Shown here in pieces: positions 25,479 through 35,567 of a stretch of 64,000 nucleotides of DNA. The notes under the pieces are model-generated. The model worked only from the letters and a program-made list of their open reading frames with translations, was not told the DNA's origin and made no database searches. The DNA comes from Microlunatus endophyticus. Its GTDB lineage: Bacteria; Actinomycetota; Actinomycetes; Propionibacteriales; Propionibacteriaceae. How positions within the stretch are numbered: the stretch's first letter is position 1; every line of letters begins with the position of its first letter. Location of the stretch: the NCBI RefSeq assembly GCF_014646195.1, contig NZ_BMMZ01000007.1:1-64000 (forward strand). The letters run 5' to 3'. The position numbers and the translations under genes are program-made.

Positions 25479-27743
25479 GTGCCGGACAACCAAGATCAAC
25501 CACAACATGATCAACCGCGAGCGGATCAACCGGGGCCGGTCTGGAATGTCGTCCGGGACCCGGAATTCCTGGTGCACTCCTTGATCATCAGCGGCATCGG
25601 GATGTCCGCGATCGGCGCGGACCGAGGCAGTGTCGGGCCATCGCTGGTCTGCCGGGCCGACGCCGGTGACGGCCGCGACGGGCGGGTGTTGATCACTGCG
25701 GCCAACACCGCGTACGGCTATTCCGGATGCACCGACGCCGAACGGGACGCGGCCCGGAAGTCCTTCGCCGAGTCCGTACTCGCGGCCGGGATCCGCGACG
25801 GTGACCTGGTCGACGTCAGCGCCCTGGCGCTGGTGGACTTCGGCGGCGTCGCGCAGCTGCTCTCCGATGCCAAGGACCGGACCTTCGTGCTCGACCGGGA
25901 CCTCAGCCGGGTCGAGCGCGTGACGACCTACAAGCAGGATCACCCGCAAGATCATCCAGATGACATCCTGGCGCTGGAGGCGGTGCTGACCTTCCGCCCG
26001 GAGAAGGCCCAGCCGACGCCGAAAGAGGCGACCGGGCACTCGCCGCGGGTCGGCTTCGGGGAGCCGCTGGTCTATCCCGCTCCGGCCGACACGGTCAGCA
26101 TCCGCCAGCAGGTCACGCTCAGGCGGCTGCCGACCGGCTTCGACCCGGTGCGATTCGATCCGACCATCGGCGCGATGCCGGGCGGAGCCGTCCACGAATT
26201 CGACAAGATCGCCGAGCACGACGCCCAGGTCCGTTATCTGCGCCGGCACCGGATCGCCGAACGGCCGATCGTCTTCTATCTCGATCCCGCGATGCCACAG
26301 GTGATCAAGGACGCTGTGCTGGCGGGTGGCAACTGGTGGGCCGAGGCCTTCGAGGCGGCCGGTTTCCCCGGCGGTTACCGGGTCGAGATGCTGCCCGACG
26401 ATCGTGAGCTGCAGGATCCACGGCTCAACATCGTCTACTGGACCCACCGCGCCGATCGCGGCTGGTCCTACGGGATGAGCCAGAGCGATCCGCGGACCGG
26501 CGAGATCCTCCGCGGCAACGTCGTCCTCGGCTCGCAGCGGGTGGAGCAGGTCAGGGCGATGGCGGAGGCGGTGCTGGCGCCGTACGGCGCGGAGTCCCGC
26601 CGTGATCTTGTCGACCGGATCGTCGCCGCGCGGCTGCGCCAGCTGGCTGCGCACGAGATCGGTCACGCGATCGGATTCGCCCACAACTTCGCCACCCAGA
26701 CCCACCGGGTGCCGTCGGTGATGGACTACCCGGGACCGGTCTACGACGTGGTCGACGGCCAGGTCAGGGCACCGGAGCCGTACGCGACCGGTCTCGGGCC
26801 GTGGGACTTCCGGCAGGTCAAGGCGCTCTACACCGCCACCGCCGATGACGGTGTGCTGGTCACCGGCGAGGGTGATGAGTTGATCTTCATCACCGACGCC
26901 GACTCCCGCGTCGACGAGGCGGCGGACGGATCGTCGGCTACCTGGATCATGCCGCGTCCGGTGCTGCCGGCACTGGCCGAGGTCGCCGCGGTCCGGGCCA
27001 CCGCGCTGGCGAATTTCTCTCCCGCGGTCGTCCCGCCGGGCAGTGACAGCAACGAGATCGAACGTCGCTTCGTGCTGGTCTACCTGCTGCACCGCTACCA
27101 GGCGATCGCGGCGGCCAAGCTGATCGGCGGTATCACCCGCCGGTACGCGACCACCGACCATGATCAATTCACCGGCTCCTGGTCGGCCGTGCCGCAGCAG
27201 GACCAGGGCGACGCATTGGCCGGCCTGATCGCCTTCCTGAGCCCGGAGTTCCTGGCGATCCCCGACCACATCCGGCCGCTGCTGGTCCCGCCGTCGGGTG
27301 GGGCCGGTCGGCGGGAGGGCCAGTTCGGCCGGCAGACCGCCGAGGCCTTCGACGGGACTGCGGCGATCACCGCCGGCGCCGACCTGATCGCCGAGTTGCT
27401 GCTCGCGCCCGAACGGCTCAACCGGCTTGCGGAGCAGAATCGCAGCGGAGCGGGTGTTGATCTTGGAGCGGTGTTGACCTCGACCGTCGGCTACGCCCTG
27501 GACCTGCTGGACGCCGAGCGCACCGAGGCCGGCGACGCGATCGGCTGGGCGATCCTGCGCCGCTACGAGCAGACCCTCGAATCCGATGCACTGCACCACG
27601 CCACCCGGGTCGTCACCTTCGAAGCCCTCGGCGACCGGGATCCGGGGCGCAAAGCGGTCAAACATCGCTGGGATGCCCTGGAGAAGGCTGCATACACAGC
27701 GAAAGCGAAGCTGCCCTCGCTTCCGCTGGGTACGCCGATCTGA
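25479..27743 (+). CDS. Zinc-dependent metalloprotease (DUF5117-type)
   Basis: 754 residues from GTG 25479, preceded by GAGGAG. The zinc site is the full metzincin-like HEIGHAIGFAH (about residues 391-401, HEXXHXXGXXH), followed by a Met-containing SVMDYPGP turn. The N-terminal half has the DUF5117-like pattern (DRGSVGPSLVCR, FRPEKAQP, YLDPAMPQVIKDAVLAGGNWWAEAFEAAGF). No signal peptide is visible, so it is probably cytoplasmic, as are many actinobacterial relatives. The substrate is unknown. It converges on kdpC with only 14 bases between. Confidence 0.88.
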   Translation: MPDNQDQPQHDQPRADQPGPVWNVVRDPEFLVHSLIISGIGMSAIGADRGSVGPSLVCRADAGDGRDGRVLITAANTAYGYSGCTDAERDAARKSFAESVLAAGIRDGDLVDVSALALVDFGGVAQLLSDAKDRTFVLDRDLSRVERVTTYKQDHPQDHPDDILALEAVLTFRPEKAQPTPKEATGHSPRVGFGEPLVYPAPADTVSIRQQVTLRRLPTGFDPVRFDPTIGAMPGGAVHEFDKIAEHDAQVRYLRRHRIAERPIVFYLDPAMPQVIKDAVLAGGNWWAEAFEAAGFPGGYRVEMLPDDRELQDPRLNIVYWTHRADRGWSYGMSQSDPRTGEILRGNVVLGSQRVEQVRAMAEAVLAPYGAESRRDLVDRIVAARLRQLAAHEIGHAIGFAHNFATQTHRVPSVMDYPGPVYDVVDGQVRAPEPYATGLGPWDFRQVKALYTATADDGVLVTGEGDELIFITDADSRVDEAADGSSATWIMPRPVLPALAEVAAVRATALANFSPAVVPPGSDSNEIERRFVLVYLLHRYQAIAAAKLIGGITRRYATTDHDQFTGSWSAVPQQDQGDALAGLIAFLSPEFLAIPDHIRPLLVPPSGGAGRREGQFGRQTAEAFDGTAAITAGADLIAELLLAPERLNRLAEQNRSGAGVDLGAVLTSTVGYALDLLDAERTEAGDAIGWAILRRYEQTLESDALHHATRVVTFEALGDRDPGRKAVKHRWDALEKAAYTAKAKLPSLPLGTPI

Positions 27744-27757
27744 TCGGGTGGCGCGGT

Positions 27758-28369
27758 TCAGTCGAGCTTGTCCAATGCCAGGTTGAGCTCCAGGACGTTG
27801 ACCGTCGGCTCGCCCAGGAAGCCGAGCACGCGTCCGCTGGTGTGCTCCTGAACCAGCTGTTGCACAGTGCTGATCGGGAGCTGCCGAGCTCGGGCCACCC
27901 GGTCCTCCTGGATCTTGGCGTAGGCCGGGCTGATATCGGGGTCGAGGCCGGAGCCGGACGCAGTCACGGCATCCGGTGGCACCTGCGCCCGGCTGACGCG
28001 GTTGAAGGTTGCGACCTGCTGCCGGCGTTGGGCGATCGACTTGATCAGCTCCGGATTTTCCGGGCCTAGGTTGGAGCCGGAGGAGCCAGCACCGTCGTAC
28101 CCGTCACCGGCCGCGGACGGCCGCGGCTGGAAGTATTGCGCCAGCGGATTTCCCTTGCTGTCGGAGAAGGACTGACCGATCAGGGTCGACCCGACCACGG
28201 CGCCGTGGTTGTTCTCCACCATCGAGCCGTTGGCGTTGCCGTGGAAGATCAACTGCCCCACACCGGTGATCACCAGGCAGTAGAGCGGTCCCAGCACCAG
28301 GGTGATGATCACCATGGACCGGACGGCGACGCCGACGGTCCGTCCGATGCTGCGGGTATTCGTAGTCAT
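27758..28369 (-). CDS. kdpC: Potassium-transporting ATPase subunit C
   Basis: 203 residues with one N-terminal membrane segment (VRSMVIITLVLGPLYCLVITGVGQLIF) and the KdpC family stretches NGSMVENNHGAVVGSTLIGQSF, YFQPRPSA, SGSNLGPENPELI and PPDAVTASGSGLDPDISPAYA. KdpC supports ATP binding to KdpB in the high-affinity potassium pump. It is the last gene of the operon, 19 bases after kdpB. Length is normal for an actinobacterial KdpC. Confidence 0.97.
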   Translation of the reverse strand: MTTNTRSIGRTVGVAVRSMVIITLVLGPLYCLVITGVGQLIFHGNANGSMVENNHGAVVGSTLIGQSFSDSKGNPLAQYFQPRPSAAGDGYDGAGSSGSNLGPENPELIKSIAQRRQQVATFNRVSRAQVPPDAVTASGSGLDPDISPAYAKIQEDRVARARQLPISTVQQLVQEHTSGRVLGFLGEPTVNVLELNLALDKLD

Positions 28370-28388
28370 GAGAATTCCTTCGATGCAC

Positions 28389-30563
28389 TCAGAAGCCAGG
28401 CAGGAGCGAGACCAGAAGATCGATGATCTTGATCCCGATGAACGGGGCGATGATCCCGCCGACGCCGTAGATCAGCAGGTTTCGGCCCAGGATGGTGGAG
28501 GCGCTGGCCGGGCGGTAGCGGACGCCACGCAGCGACAGTGGGATCAGGATCACGATGATGATCGCGTTGAAGATCACCGCGGACAGCACCGCCGAGGCAG
28601 GTGAGTGCAACCGCATGATGTTCAGCGCCTGTAGGTTGGCGAAGACGCCGGTGAACATGGCCGGGATGATCGCGAAGTATTTCGCGATGTCGTTGGCGAT
28701 CGAGAAGGTCGTCAGCGCGCCGCGGGTGATCAACAACTGCTTGCCGATCCGCACCACGTCGATCAGCTTCGTCGGGTCGGAGTCGAGGTCGACCATGTTG
28801 CCGGCCTCCTTGGCTGCCGAGGTGCCGGAGTTCATGGCGACCCCGACGTCGGCCTGGGCGAGCGCCGGCGCGTCATTGGTCCCGTCACCCGTCATCGCGA
28901 CCAGGTTGCCGCCCTCTTGCTCGCGCTTGATCAACGCCAGCTTGTCCTCCGGGGTCGCCTCGGCCAGGAAGTCGTCGACTCCGGCCTCGGCGGCGATCGC
29001 CGCTGCGGTCAGCGGGTTGTCGCCGGTGATCATGACCGTACGGATGCCCATCGACCGCAGCTCGCCGAATCGCTCCGGCAGGCCGTCCTTGACCACGTCC
29101 TTGAGGTGGATGACGCCCAGCACCCGCCCTTGTCCGGCTGCCGACAGGGTCGCGACGACCAGCGGGGTGCCGCCGGAGCGCCCGATCCGGTTGGCGTGCT
29201 CCTCGACCTCCGCGATCGTCGTGCTGGGCAGCGGTGAGCCCTCGGACTCGAGCCAGTCGATCACCGCCGAGCCGGCGCCCTTGCGGATCCGGCTGCCGTC
29301 GGGCAGGTCGAGCCCGGACATCCGGGTCTGGGCGGTGAATTCGACGATCTCGCCGGTCGTCCTGCCGTCGGCGGAGAAGCCTTGGGTGGCGGCCAGCTCG
29401 ACCACCGAGGTTCCCTCAGGGGTGGGGTCGGCCAGCGATGACAGGGCTGCGGCCTCGACGAGCTCGTCCCGGGTGACGTCGGTGAGGCGTACGAACTCGG
29501 TGGCCCGGCGGTTGCCGTAGGTGATCGTCCCGGTCTTGTCCAGCAGCAGGGTGGTGACGTCACCGGCGGCCTCGACGGCACGGCCGGACATCGCCAGCAC
29601 GTTGCGCTGCACCAGCCGGTCCATGCCGGCGATGCCGATCGCCGAGAGCAAGGCGCCGATGGTGGTCGGGATCAGGCAGACCAGCAGGGCGACCAGGACG
29701 GTGATGCTGACCGGCTTGGCGGCGAACGAGGCGATCGGATTCAGGGTCAGCGCGACCACCACGAAGATGATCGTCAGCGACGCCAGCAGGATGCTCAGCG
29801 CGATCTCGTTGGGCGTACGCTGCCGGGCGGCTCCCTCGACCAGCGCGATCATCCGGTCGACGAAGGTCTCCCCGGGCTTGGAGGTGATCTTGACAACGAT
29901 CCGGTCCGACAGCACCCGGGTGCCGCCGGTGACGGCGCTGCGATCACCGCCGGACTCGCGGATCACCGGCGCCGATTCGCCGGTGATCGCGGACTCGTCG
30001 ACCGAGGCGATGCCGGCGATGATGTCGCCGTCACCGGGGATCAGATCGCCGGCCTCGATCACGACGATGTCGTCCAGACGCAACTGCGAGGACGGGATGT
30101 CCTCGGTGGGGTTCCGTTCCGCGGCAGGATCGGACTTCAGGTCGTATCCGGTGACGCGATGGGCGATCGTGCTGGTACGGGTCTTGCGCAGGGTGTCGGC
30201 CTGCGCCTTGCCGCGGCCCTCGGCGACCGACTCGGCCAGATTGGCGAAGAGCACGGTGAGCCACAGCCAGCCGGCGATGATCCCGGTGAACGATCCCGGC
30301 ACCGGCGAGCCGCCGGAGGCAGCGGGCCCGCCCAGGAAGGGCTCGGCGATCGCCAGGATGGTGATCAGCGCCGCGCCGAGCCAGACGATGAACATCACCG
30401 GGTTGTGCCACTCCTGGCGCGGATCGAGCTTACGGAACATGCCCGGCAGCGCCTGCCGGATCTGCTGACCGCTCAGCGCCCCGGCCGGCGTACGGGTCGG
30501 GCGGGTCGGCTCGGAGGCTGTCGGATGATCTTGGCTGTATTGATCTTGAACGGCGGTGGACAT
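28389..30563 (-). CDS. kdpB: Potassium-transporting P-type ATPase subunit B
   Basis: 724 residues, the catalytic P-type ATPase subunit. The phosphorylated Asp is in [13 protein letters not shown] at about residue 342. The actuator loop is [16 protein letters not shown], and the hinge [38 protein letters not shown] is intact. Membrane segments are placed as usual for KdpB. It hydrolyses ATP to drive potassium import through KdpA. It starts seven bases after the kdpA stop and has an N-terminal extension of about 30 polar residues before the family core. Confidence 0.98.
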   Translation of the reverse strand: MSTAVQDQYSQDHPTASEPTRPTRTPAGALSGQQIRQALPGMFRKLDPRQEWHNPVMFIVWLGAALITILAIAEPFLGGPAASGGSPVPGSFTGIIAGWLWLTVLFANLAESVAEGRGKAQADTLRKTRTSTIAHRVTGYDLKSDPAAERNPTEDIPSSQLRLDDIVVIEAGDLIPGDGDIIAGIASVDESAITGESAPVIRESGGDRSAVTGGTRVLSDRIVVKITSKPGETFVDRMIALVEGAARQRTPNEIALSILLASLTIIFVVVALTLNPIASFAAKPVSITVLVALLVCLIPTTIGALLSAIGIAGMDRLVQRNVLAMSGRAVEAAGDVTTLLLDKTGTITYGNRRATEFVRLTDVTRDELVEAAALSSLADPTPEGTSVVELAATQGFSADGRTTGEIVEFTAQTRMSGLDLPDGSRIRKGAGSAVIDWLESEGSPLPSTTIAEVEEHANRIGRSGGTPLVVATLSAAGQGRVLGVIHLKDVVKDGLPERFGELRSMGIRTVMITGDNPLTAAAIAAEAGVDDFLAEATPEDKLALIKREQEGGNLVAMTGDGTNDAPALAQADVGVAMNSGTSAAKEAGNMVDLDSDPTKLIDVVRIGKQLLITRGALTTFSIANDIAKYFAIIPAMFTGVFANLQALNIMRLHSPASAVLSAVIFNAIIIVILIPLSLRGVRYRPASASTILGRNLLIYGVGGIIAPFIGIKIIDLLVSLLPGF

Positions 30564-30569
30564 CAGCGA

Positions 30570-32240
30570 TCACAGTCCTTCTGCTAGCGGACCGAGGGTG
30601 AGGACAGGGAAGTAGGTCAGGGCGGTGACGATCAGGACGACGCCGATCAGCAGGCCGATGAACATCGGCCGGTGGGTGGGCAGCGTGCCGGCGGTTGCGG
30701 GGACCTTGTTCTGCGCGGCCAGCGAGCCGGCCAGGGCCAGCACCAACACGATCGGCACGAACCGGCCCAAGATCATCACCACGCCGAGCGCGGTGTTCAT
30801 CCAGTAAGTGTTGGCGGTCAGGCCGCCGAAGGCCGATCCGTTGTTGTTGGCGCCGGAGGTGAAGGCGTACAGCACCTCCGACATGCCGTGCACACCCGGA
30901 TTGAGGATCGAGGTGTCGGCGACATTGGTTCTGACACCGGGGATCGAGAAGCTCAGGGCGGTGCCGGCCAGCACCAGCGTCGGAGTGACCAGGATGTAGA
31001 GGCTGGCCAGCTTGATCTCTCGTGGGCCGATCTTCTTGCCCAGGTATTCCGGGGTACGGCCGACCAGCAGACCGGCGACGAAGACCGCGATCACTGCGTC
31101 GACGAGCATGCCGTAGAGGCCGGTGCCGACACCGCCCGGAGTGACCTCGCCCAACATCATGTTGAGCATCGGCATCATGCCGCCGAGTGGGGTGTAGGAG
31201 TCGTGCATCGCATTCACCGCGCCGGTGGAGGTGGTCGTACTGGTGGTGGTGAAGAGGCTGGAGTTGACGATGCCGAAGCGCTGCTCGATGCCCTCCATCG
31301 CTCCGCCTGCCAACTGCGGCGCGGTTCCATGGCCGCCCAGTTGCAGCGCGGTCAGGGTCAGATACGAGGCGGCGAAGATGATCGCCATCGCGGTCAGGAT
31401 CGCGTACCCCTGCCGGTTGTCGCCGACCATCCTGCCGAAGGTGCGGGGCAGCGCGAAGGGGATGCACAACATCAGCACGATCTGGAAGAAGCTGGTCCAA
31501 GCGGACGGATTCTCGTACGGGTGGGCGGAGTTGGCGTTGAAGAAGCCGCCGCCATTGGTGCCGAGTTCCTTGATCGCCTCCTGCGAGGCGACCGGACCGC
31601 CGGGAATCTGCTGGGCGTTGCCGGCCAGCGTGGTGAGGTGGGAGAAGGCGTGGAAATTCTGGATCACGCCACCGGCCATCAGGACGACGGCCGCGATGAT
31701 CGCGATCGGCAGCAGGATGCGGGTCGTGCTGCGGGTGACGTCCACCCAGAAGTTGCCGATGGTGGCCTGCTTGCGACCAGCGAAGGCGCGGACCAACGCG
31801 ATCGCGACGGCCATGCCGACGGCTGCCGACATGAAGTTCTGGATCGCCAGCCCACCCAGCTGCACGGAGTAGCCGAGGGTCTGCTCGGGCGAGTAGGACT
31901 GCCAGTTGGTGTTGGTGGTGAAGGACGCTGCCGTGTTGAAGGCCAGCGCCTGCGGCACTCCGGCCATGCCGAGCGAATACGGCAGCCAGTGCTGGACCCG
32001 CTGTAGCAGATAGACGATCAGCAGACCGACGACGGAGAAGATCAGCATCGCTCGCAGGTAGCTCTGCCAGGTCTGCTCGGCCTTGGAGTCGACGCCGATC
32101 AGCCGGTAGAAGCCGCGCTCGGCCCGCCAGTCCTTCTCGGACACGTACGTCCAGGCCATGTAGTCGCCGAGATACCGGTAGCAGAAGGCCAGGATCACGC
32201 CGAGCGCGACCAGACTGGCGACCGCGGAGAACCACTCCAT
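30570..32240 (-). CDS. kdpA: Potassium-transporting ATPase subunit A
   Basis: 556 residues, ten-plus membrane segments. It is the potassium-binding channel-like subunit of the Kdp pump. Selectivity-filter-like repeats are seen: [46 protein letters not shown]. Length and start [11 protein letters not shown] are standard. It lies 16 bases downstream of kdpF and seven upstream of kdpB in the order F-A-B-C. Kdp operons are normally induced at low external potassium by KdpDE, but no complete kdpDE is in the window. Confidence 0.98.
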   Translation of the reverse strand: MEWFSAVASLVALGVILAFCYRYLGDYMAWTYVSEKDWRAERGFYRLIGVDSKAEQTWQSYLRAMLIFSVVGLLIVYLLQRVQHWLPYSLGMAGVPQALAFNTAASFTTNTNWQSYSPEQTLGYSVQLGGLAIQNFMSAAVGMAVAIALVRAFAGRKQATIGNFWVDVTRSTTRILLPIAIIAAVVLMAGGVIQNFHAFSHLTTLAGNAQQIPGGPVASQEAIKELGTNGGGFFNANSAHPYENPSAWTSFFQIVLMLCIPFALPRTFGRMVGDNRQGYAILTAMAIIFAASYLTLTALQLGGHGTAPQLAGGAMEGIEQRFGIVNSSLFTTTSTTTSTGAVNAMHDSYTPLGGMMPMLNMMLGEVTPGGVGTGLYGMLVDAVIAVFVAGLLVGRTPEYLGKKIGPREIKLASLYILVTPTLVLAGTALSFSIPGVRTNVADTSILNPGVHGMSEVLYAFTSGANNNGSAFGGLTANTYWMNTALGVVMILGRFVPIVLVLALAGSLAAQNKVPATAGTLPTHRPMFIGLLIGVVLIVTALTYFPVLTLGPLAEGL

Positions 32241-32256
32241 CAGAACCCGCCCCTCA

Positions 32257-32346
32257 TCAGAACCGCTCCGGTTTCACGAGGGCGTACACGAGGTAGACCA
32301 GCGACGCCAACGCCAGCAGGCCGGCCAGGACCGAGAAGACGATCAC
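32257..32346 (-). CDS. kdpF: KdpF small membrane subunit
   Basis: A 29-residue protein from GTG 32346: [20 protein letters not shown] then YALVKPERF. One membrane helix and the terminal LVKPERF are diagnostic of KdpF, the lipid-like stabiliser of the KdpABC complex. It sits at the expected place directly before kdpA. Its GTG overlaps the stop of another tiny gene (GTGA, 32343-32346), so it is probably translated by coupling. Confidence 0.92.
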   Translation of the reverse strand: MIVFSVLAGLLALASLVYLVYALVKPERF

Positions 32347-32426
32347 AGCTTCTCCACCGCCTTGCCGACGGCCCCGATCAGCACGAACAGGGCGATCGTG
32401 CCCAGCACGTACACGACATCGAGCAC
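32343..32426 (-). CDS. 27-residue membrane peptide leading the kdp operon
   Basis: GTG 32426 with GAGGAG seven bases upstream, ending in TGA at 32343. The product is VLDVVYVLGTIALFVLIGAV then GKAVEKL: a single hydrophobic helix and a basic tail. It overlaps kdpF by four bases. The good ribosome site, coupling and helix-plus-charged-tail design argue for a real gene. Similar tiny frames precede kdpF in other Actinobacteria as far as I recall. It may be a second KdpF-like helper or a leader peptide that sets kdpF translation. Confidence 0.7.
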   Translation of the reverse strand: MLDVVYVLGTIALFVLIGAVGKAVEKL

Positions 32427-32601
32427 AACAGACTCCTCAGCTTCATGACTTGACTGCCACGGCGGATCCACGACGGATCCGGGCACCGCGAACGGCACCG
32501 AGGAAGATCAAACGTCGGATCGAACCGGCTGAGGCGGGCCTTAACGCGTTCCATACGCGGCGCGGCCCGTCCCTGACGATCTCTTGGCGGGAGGCGTCAA
32601 C

Positions 32602-32623
32602 GATCCGTCAAGGATCCGTCAAG
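32602..32623. promoter_or_regulatory. 11-bp tandem direct repeat between kdp and the DUF4118 gene
   Basis: GATCCGTCAAG occurs twice without a gap (32602-32612 and 32613-32623), then GAT again. One helical turn spacing suits a pair of response-regulator monomers on the same DNA face. It lies in the 246-base divergent region that must hold the kdp promoter. Binding by a KdpE-like or other regulator is speculation. Confidence 0.4.
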
Positions 32624-32672
32624 GATTGCCCGCTGCGGACCGCACCAGGCCGATCGGGGATTGACTTGAGTC

Positions 32673-33440
32673 ATGGACACCGAAGACCGGCCGGTGTTGC
32701 TGGACCGGATCGCCTGGCCGGCTGCCATTCTCGGGCCGTCGCTGGTCGCCCTGGCGCTGGTGCCGCTGCGCGGCAGGGTCGACGCCACCAACGTCGCGCT
32801 GATCCTGGTGGTCGTGGTGGTCGCGGTTGCGGCGCTGGGACGGCGGCTGCCGGGGCTGGCCGCTGCGGTGATGGCCGGCCTCGCCTTCGACTACCTGTGG
32901 ACCTCGCCGTACTACACCTTCAGCATCGACAATCCCGACCTGATCCAGACCGCCGTCCTGCTGGTCATCGTCGGTGCGGCGGTCAGCGAGCTGGCCTGGC
33001 TGGGCCAGCACGCCCGGCAGCAGTTCGTCCGCAGCCGCAGTTATGTCGCGGGCGCGGTCGACGTGGTGGCGACCTTCGATCCCGGGGCCGATCCGTTGGC
33101 GCAGGTACGGCTGGTCGAGCAGCGGATCGTCGACATCCTCGGCGTGGACGGCTGTCGCTACCGGACCGGGCCGATCCCGGGCGGACAGACCGGGGCAGTG
33201 CTGGCCGCTGACGGCTCGCTGCAGGTTGCGGGCCACCGGACCGATATCGGCCGGAGCGGACTGCCGACCGACCGGATCATCGCGATCCCGGTGGCCGGCG
33301 GCGGTCACGCGTACGGTTACCTGGCGGTCACGGCGGCCAGCCGGTGGAGCCGGCCGACCAGGGAGCAGCGGCAGGCGGCGGTGCTGATGGCCACCCAGTT
33401 GGGCGAGATCCTGACCCGTGCGGAGCAGCCGACGCGCTGA
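32673..33440 (+). CDS. DUF4118-GAF protein, KdpD-like sensor part without kinase
   Basis: 255 residues. Four membrane segments in the first 110 residues form a DUF4118 domain, the membrane part of KdpD (SLVALALVPLRGRVDATNVALILVV, then LAFDYLWTSPYYTFSIDNPDLIQT). A GAF-like domain follows (about 140-250), ending QAAVLMATQLGEIL. KdpD normally adds an N-terminal KdpD/Usp part and a C-terminal histidine kinase, and both are absent with no frame remains after the stop. Being divergent from kdp and upstream of kup suggests a role in sensing turgor or potassium, but it cannot phosphorylate anything by itself. Confidence 0.85.
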   Translation: MDTEDRPVLLDRIAWPAAILGPSLVALALVPLRGRVDATNVALILVVVVVAVAALGRRLPGLAAAVMAGLAFDYLWTSPYYTFSIDNPDLIQTAVLLVIVGAAVSELAWLGQHARQQFVRSRSYVAGAVDVVATFDPGADPLAQVRLVEQRIVDILGVDGCRYRTGPIPGGQTGAVLAADGSLQVAGHRTDIGRSGLPTDRIIAIPVAGGGHAYGYLAVTAASRWSRPTREQRQAAVLMATQLGEILTRAEQPTR

Positions 33441-33505
33441 ACCGACGCGCTGGCCCGGTATGGGGGACGTACGGAATCGGCACCGGATGCCCCTAGAGTC
33501 CTGCC

Positions 33506-35446
33506 ATGAGTCAGGAAGTGCGGAGCCAGGTGTCGGCCGGGCACAACGGCACAGACCGGCTGCGGTTGGCCGCGGTCGTCGGCGCGCTGGGCGTGGTGTT
33601 CGGTGACATCGGCACCAGCCCGATCTACACCCTGCAGACGCTCTTCAGCCCCGACGATCCGCACCCGATCGCCGCCAGCGAATTCAACGTCCTGGGGGTG
33701 GTCTCGCTGATCCTCTGGTCGGTCACGCTGATCGTCACCGTCTCCTATGTGATGCTCGCGCTGCGGATCAGCAACGACGGCGAGGGCGGCATCATGGCAC
33801 TGCTCGGCCTGATGCGGCAGCGGGCCCGTAAGAACCGGACCAAGGTCACGGTCTTCCTTGCCGGGTTGGGAATCCTCGGCGCATCGCTGTTCCTGGGCGA
33901 TGGGATGATCACGCCGGCGATCTCGGTGCTCTCGGCGGTGGAAGGCATGGAGATCGTCCGACCGTCCTTCAAGGAACTCGTCATCCCGGTGACGGTCGTG
34001 ATCATCGCCGTGCTGTTCCTGGTGCAGCGGTTCGGGACCGGGACGATGGGCAAGTTCTTCGGTCCGGTGATGATCCTCTGGTTCACCGTCGTCGGCGTCG
34101 GCGGGATCTCGGGGATCGTCCGGAGCCCGTCGATCCTGCGGGCCATCTCGCCGACGTACGCGGTCGAATTCGTCGCCGAGCATCCGCCGGCGGCCTTCTT
34201 CGCACTTGCTGCGGTCATCCTCGCGATCACCGGTGCGGAGGCGTTGTACGCCGACATGGGCCACTTCGGCCGCCGCCCGATCGCCGCCGGCTGGCTGGTG
34301 CTGGTCTTTCCGGCCCTGGCGCTGACCTATATGGGCCAGGGTGGTCTGTTGCTGAACGACCCTCACAACACGTCGCTGCTGTTCTTCCAGCTGGTGCCGG
34401 TGTGGGCGCGGATCCCGACCGTCGTACTGGCGACCGCGGCAACGGTGATCGCCTCCGAGGCGGTGATCACTGGTGCCTATTCGGTGACTTCCCAGGCCGT
34501 CCAGCTCGGCTATCTGCCCAGGCTCCGGATCGTGCACACCTCGGCCGAGACCCGCGGGCAGATCTATGTGCCCTTCATGAACTGGCTGTTGATGGTGGCG
34601 GTGCTCACCCTGGTGCTGGCATTCCGCAGCTCGGCTTCGCTGGCATTCGCCTACGGCATGACGGCCGCCGGCACGATCACGGTCACGACGATCCTGTTCT
34701 TCTACATCGCCTATCACACGTGGCGTGCGCCCCGATGGGTGCTGGTCGGTGGCGGCGTGATCTTGATCCTGGTCGACCTGTCCTTCGTCGCGGCCAATAT
34801 GACCAAGCTGCTGCACGGCGCCTGGCTCCCGCTGGCGATCGCACTGGTCTCCTTCACGATCATGATCACCTGGCAGAAAGGTCGCGGACTCGTCACGGCC
34901 CAGAGGGAACAGCTGGAGGGGGAGTTGGCGCCGTTCGTGAAGAAGTTGAGCGGCCCGAATGCGGAGTGCCAGATCGTCGAGGGCACGGCGATCTTCCTCA
35001 ATCCCGGCAAGAACACCACGCCACTGGCGCTGCGGGCGAATGTCGAGCGCAACCACATCCGGCATCGTCATGTGGTGATCGCCTCGGTCAACGTGCTCCC
35101 GGTCCCGCGGCTGACCGATCTCAGCAAGCGAGCCGTGGTCGACCGGCTGTCGCACGGCAACGACGGCATCATCCACGTGAGTCTGCGATTCGGCTACGAC
35201 GAGACCCCGGACGTGCCGGCCGCGATGGCGACGTTGAAGCCGAGCCAGACCGAGGGCCGGCTCGATCTCGAGAACGCTATCTACTTCCTGTCCAAGATCG
35301 AATTGCACGCCGGCAAGGACAAGACGATGGCGGCCTGGCGCAAGCAGCTGTTCCTGGCGACGTCCCACATCACCGCCGATGCCAGCGATCACTTCGGGCT
35401 GCCGCGCGATCAGGTCGTGATGCTCGGCGCCAACGTCGACGTCTGA
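33506..35446 (+). CDS. kup: Low-affinity potassium transporter Kup
   Basis: 646 residues with about 12 membrane helices followed by a cytoplasmic C-terminal domain of about 190 residues. The KUP signature near the start is VVFGDIGTSPIYTLQTLF. Others are GEGGIMALLGL, LFLGDGMITPAISVLSAVEG and EALYADMGHFGRRPI. It would import potassium with protons. It is 65 bases downstream of the DUF4118 gene and next to kdp, making a potassium-uptake cluster. Length matches the family. Confidence 0.96.
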   Translation: MSQEVRSQVSAGHNGTDRLRLAAVVGALGVVFGDIGTSPIYTLQTLFSPDDPHPIAASEFNVLGVVSLILWSVTLIVTVSYVMLALRISNDGEGGIMALLGLMRQRARKNRTKVTVFLAGLGILGASLFLGDGMITPAISVLSAVEGMEIVRPSFKELVIPVTVVIIAVLFLVQRFGTGTMGKFFGPVMILWFTVVGVGGISGIVRSPSILRAISPTYAVEFVAEHPPAAFFALAAVILAITGAEALYADMGHFGRRPIAAGWLVLVFPALALTYMGQGGLLLNDPHNTSLLFFQLVPVWARIPTVVLATAATVIASEAVITGAYSVTSQAVQLGYLPRLRIVHTSAETRGQIYVPFMNWLLMVAVLTLVLAFRSSASLAFAYGMTAAGTITVTTILFFYIAYHTWRAPRWVLVGGGVILILVDLSFVAANMTKLLHGAWLPLAIALVSFTIMITWQKGRGLVTAQREQLEGELAPFVKKLSGPNAECQIVEGTAIFLNPGKNTTPLALRANVERNHIRHRHVVIASVNVLPVPRLTDLSKRAVVDRLSHGNDGIIHVSLRFGYDETPDVPAAMATLKPSQTEGRLDLENAIYFLSKIELHAGKDKTMAAWRKQLFLATSHITADASDHFGLPRDQVVMLGANVDV

Positions 35447-35473
35447 CCCCGAGCCTCCGCCGTCCGGGCGTCG

Positions 35474-35493
35474 AACTCGTGACAACGCGAGTT
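35474..35493. terminator. Small hairpin between convergent kup and nucleoside hydrolase
   Basis: AACTCG, an eight-base loop, CGAGTT, extendable weakly at the base. It is in the 121-base gap between convergent genes. The stem is short, so the terminator call is tentative. Confidence 0.3.
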
Positions 35494-35567
35494 TCGGGGC
35501 TCGGAACGAGAACCGGGATCCAAAGTCGAGCCGTCACGACTTGAGGCCCGCGGGTAGCGGAGATGGC

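Noticed and set aside
25362..27665. A 767-codon minus-strand frame opposite the metalloprotease
   Set aside because: Mirror-frame composition without motifs, while the plus-strand gene has a complete HEXXHXXGXXH site.
32427..33505. A c-di-AMP (ydaO-type) or potassium riboswitch before kdp or kup
   Set aside because: The leaders are short (246 and 65 bases) and I see no pseudosymmetric multi-helix fold or conserved core bases.
33317..35485. A 722-codon minus-strand frame opposite kup
   Set aside because: Shadow frame rich in Asp, His, Gln and Arg. Kup on the plus strand is unmistakable.
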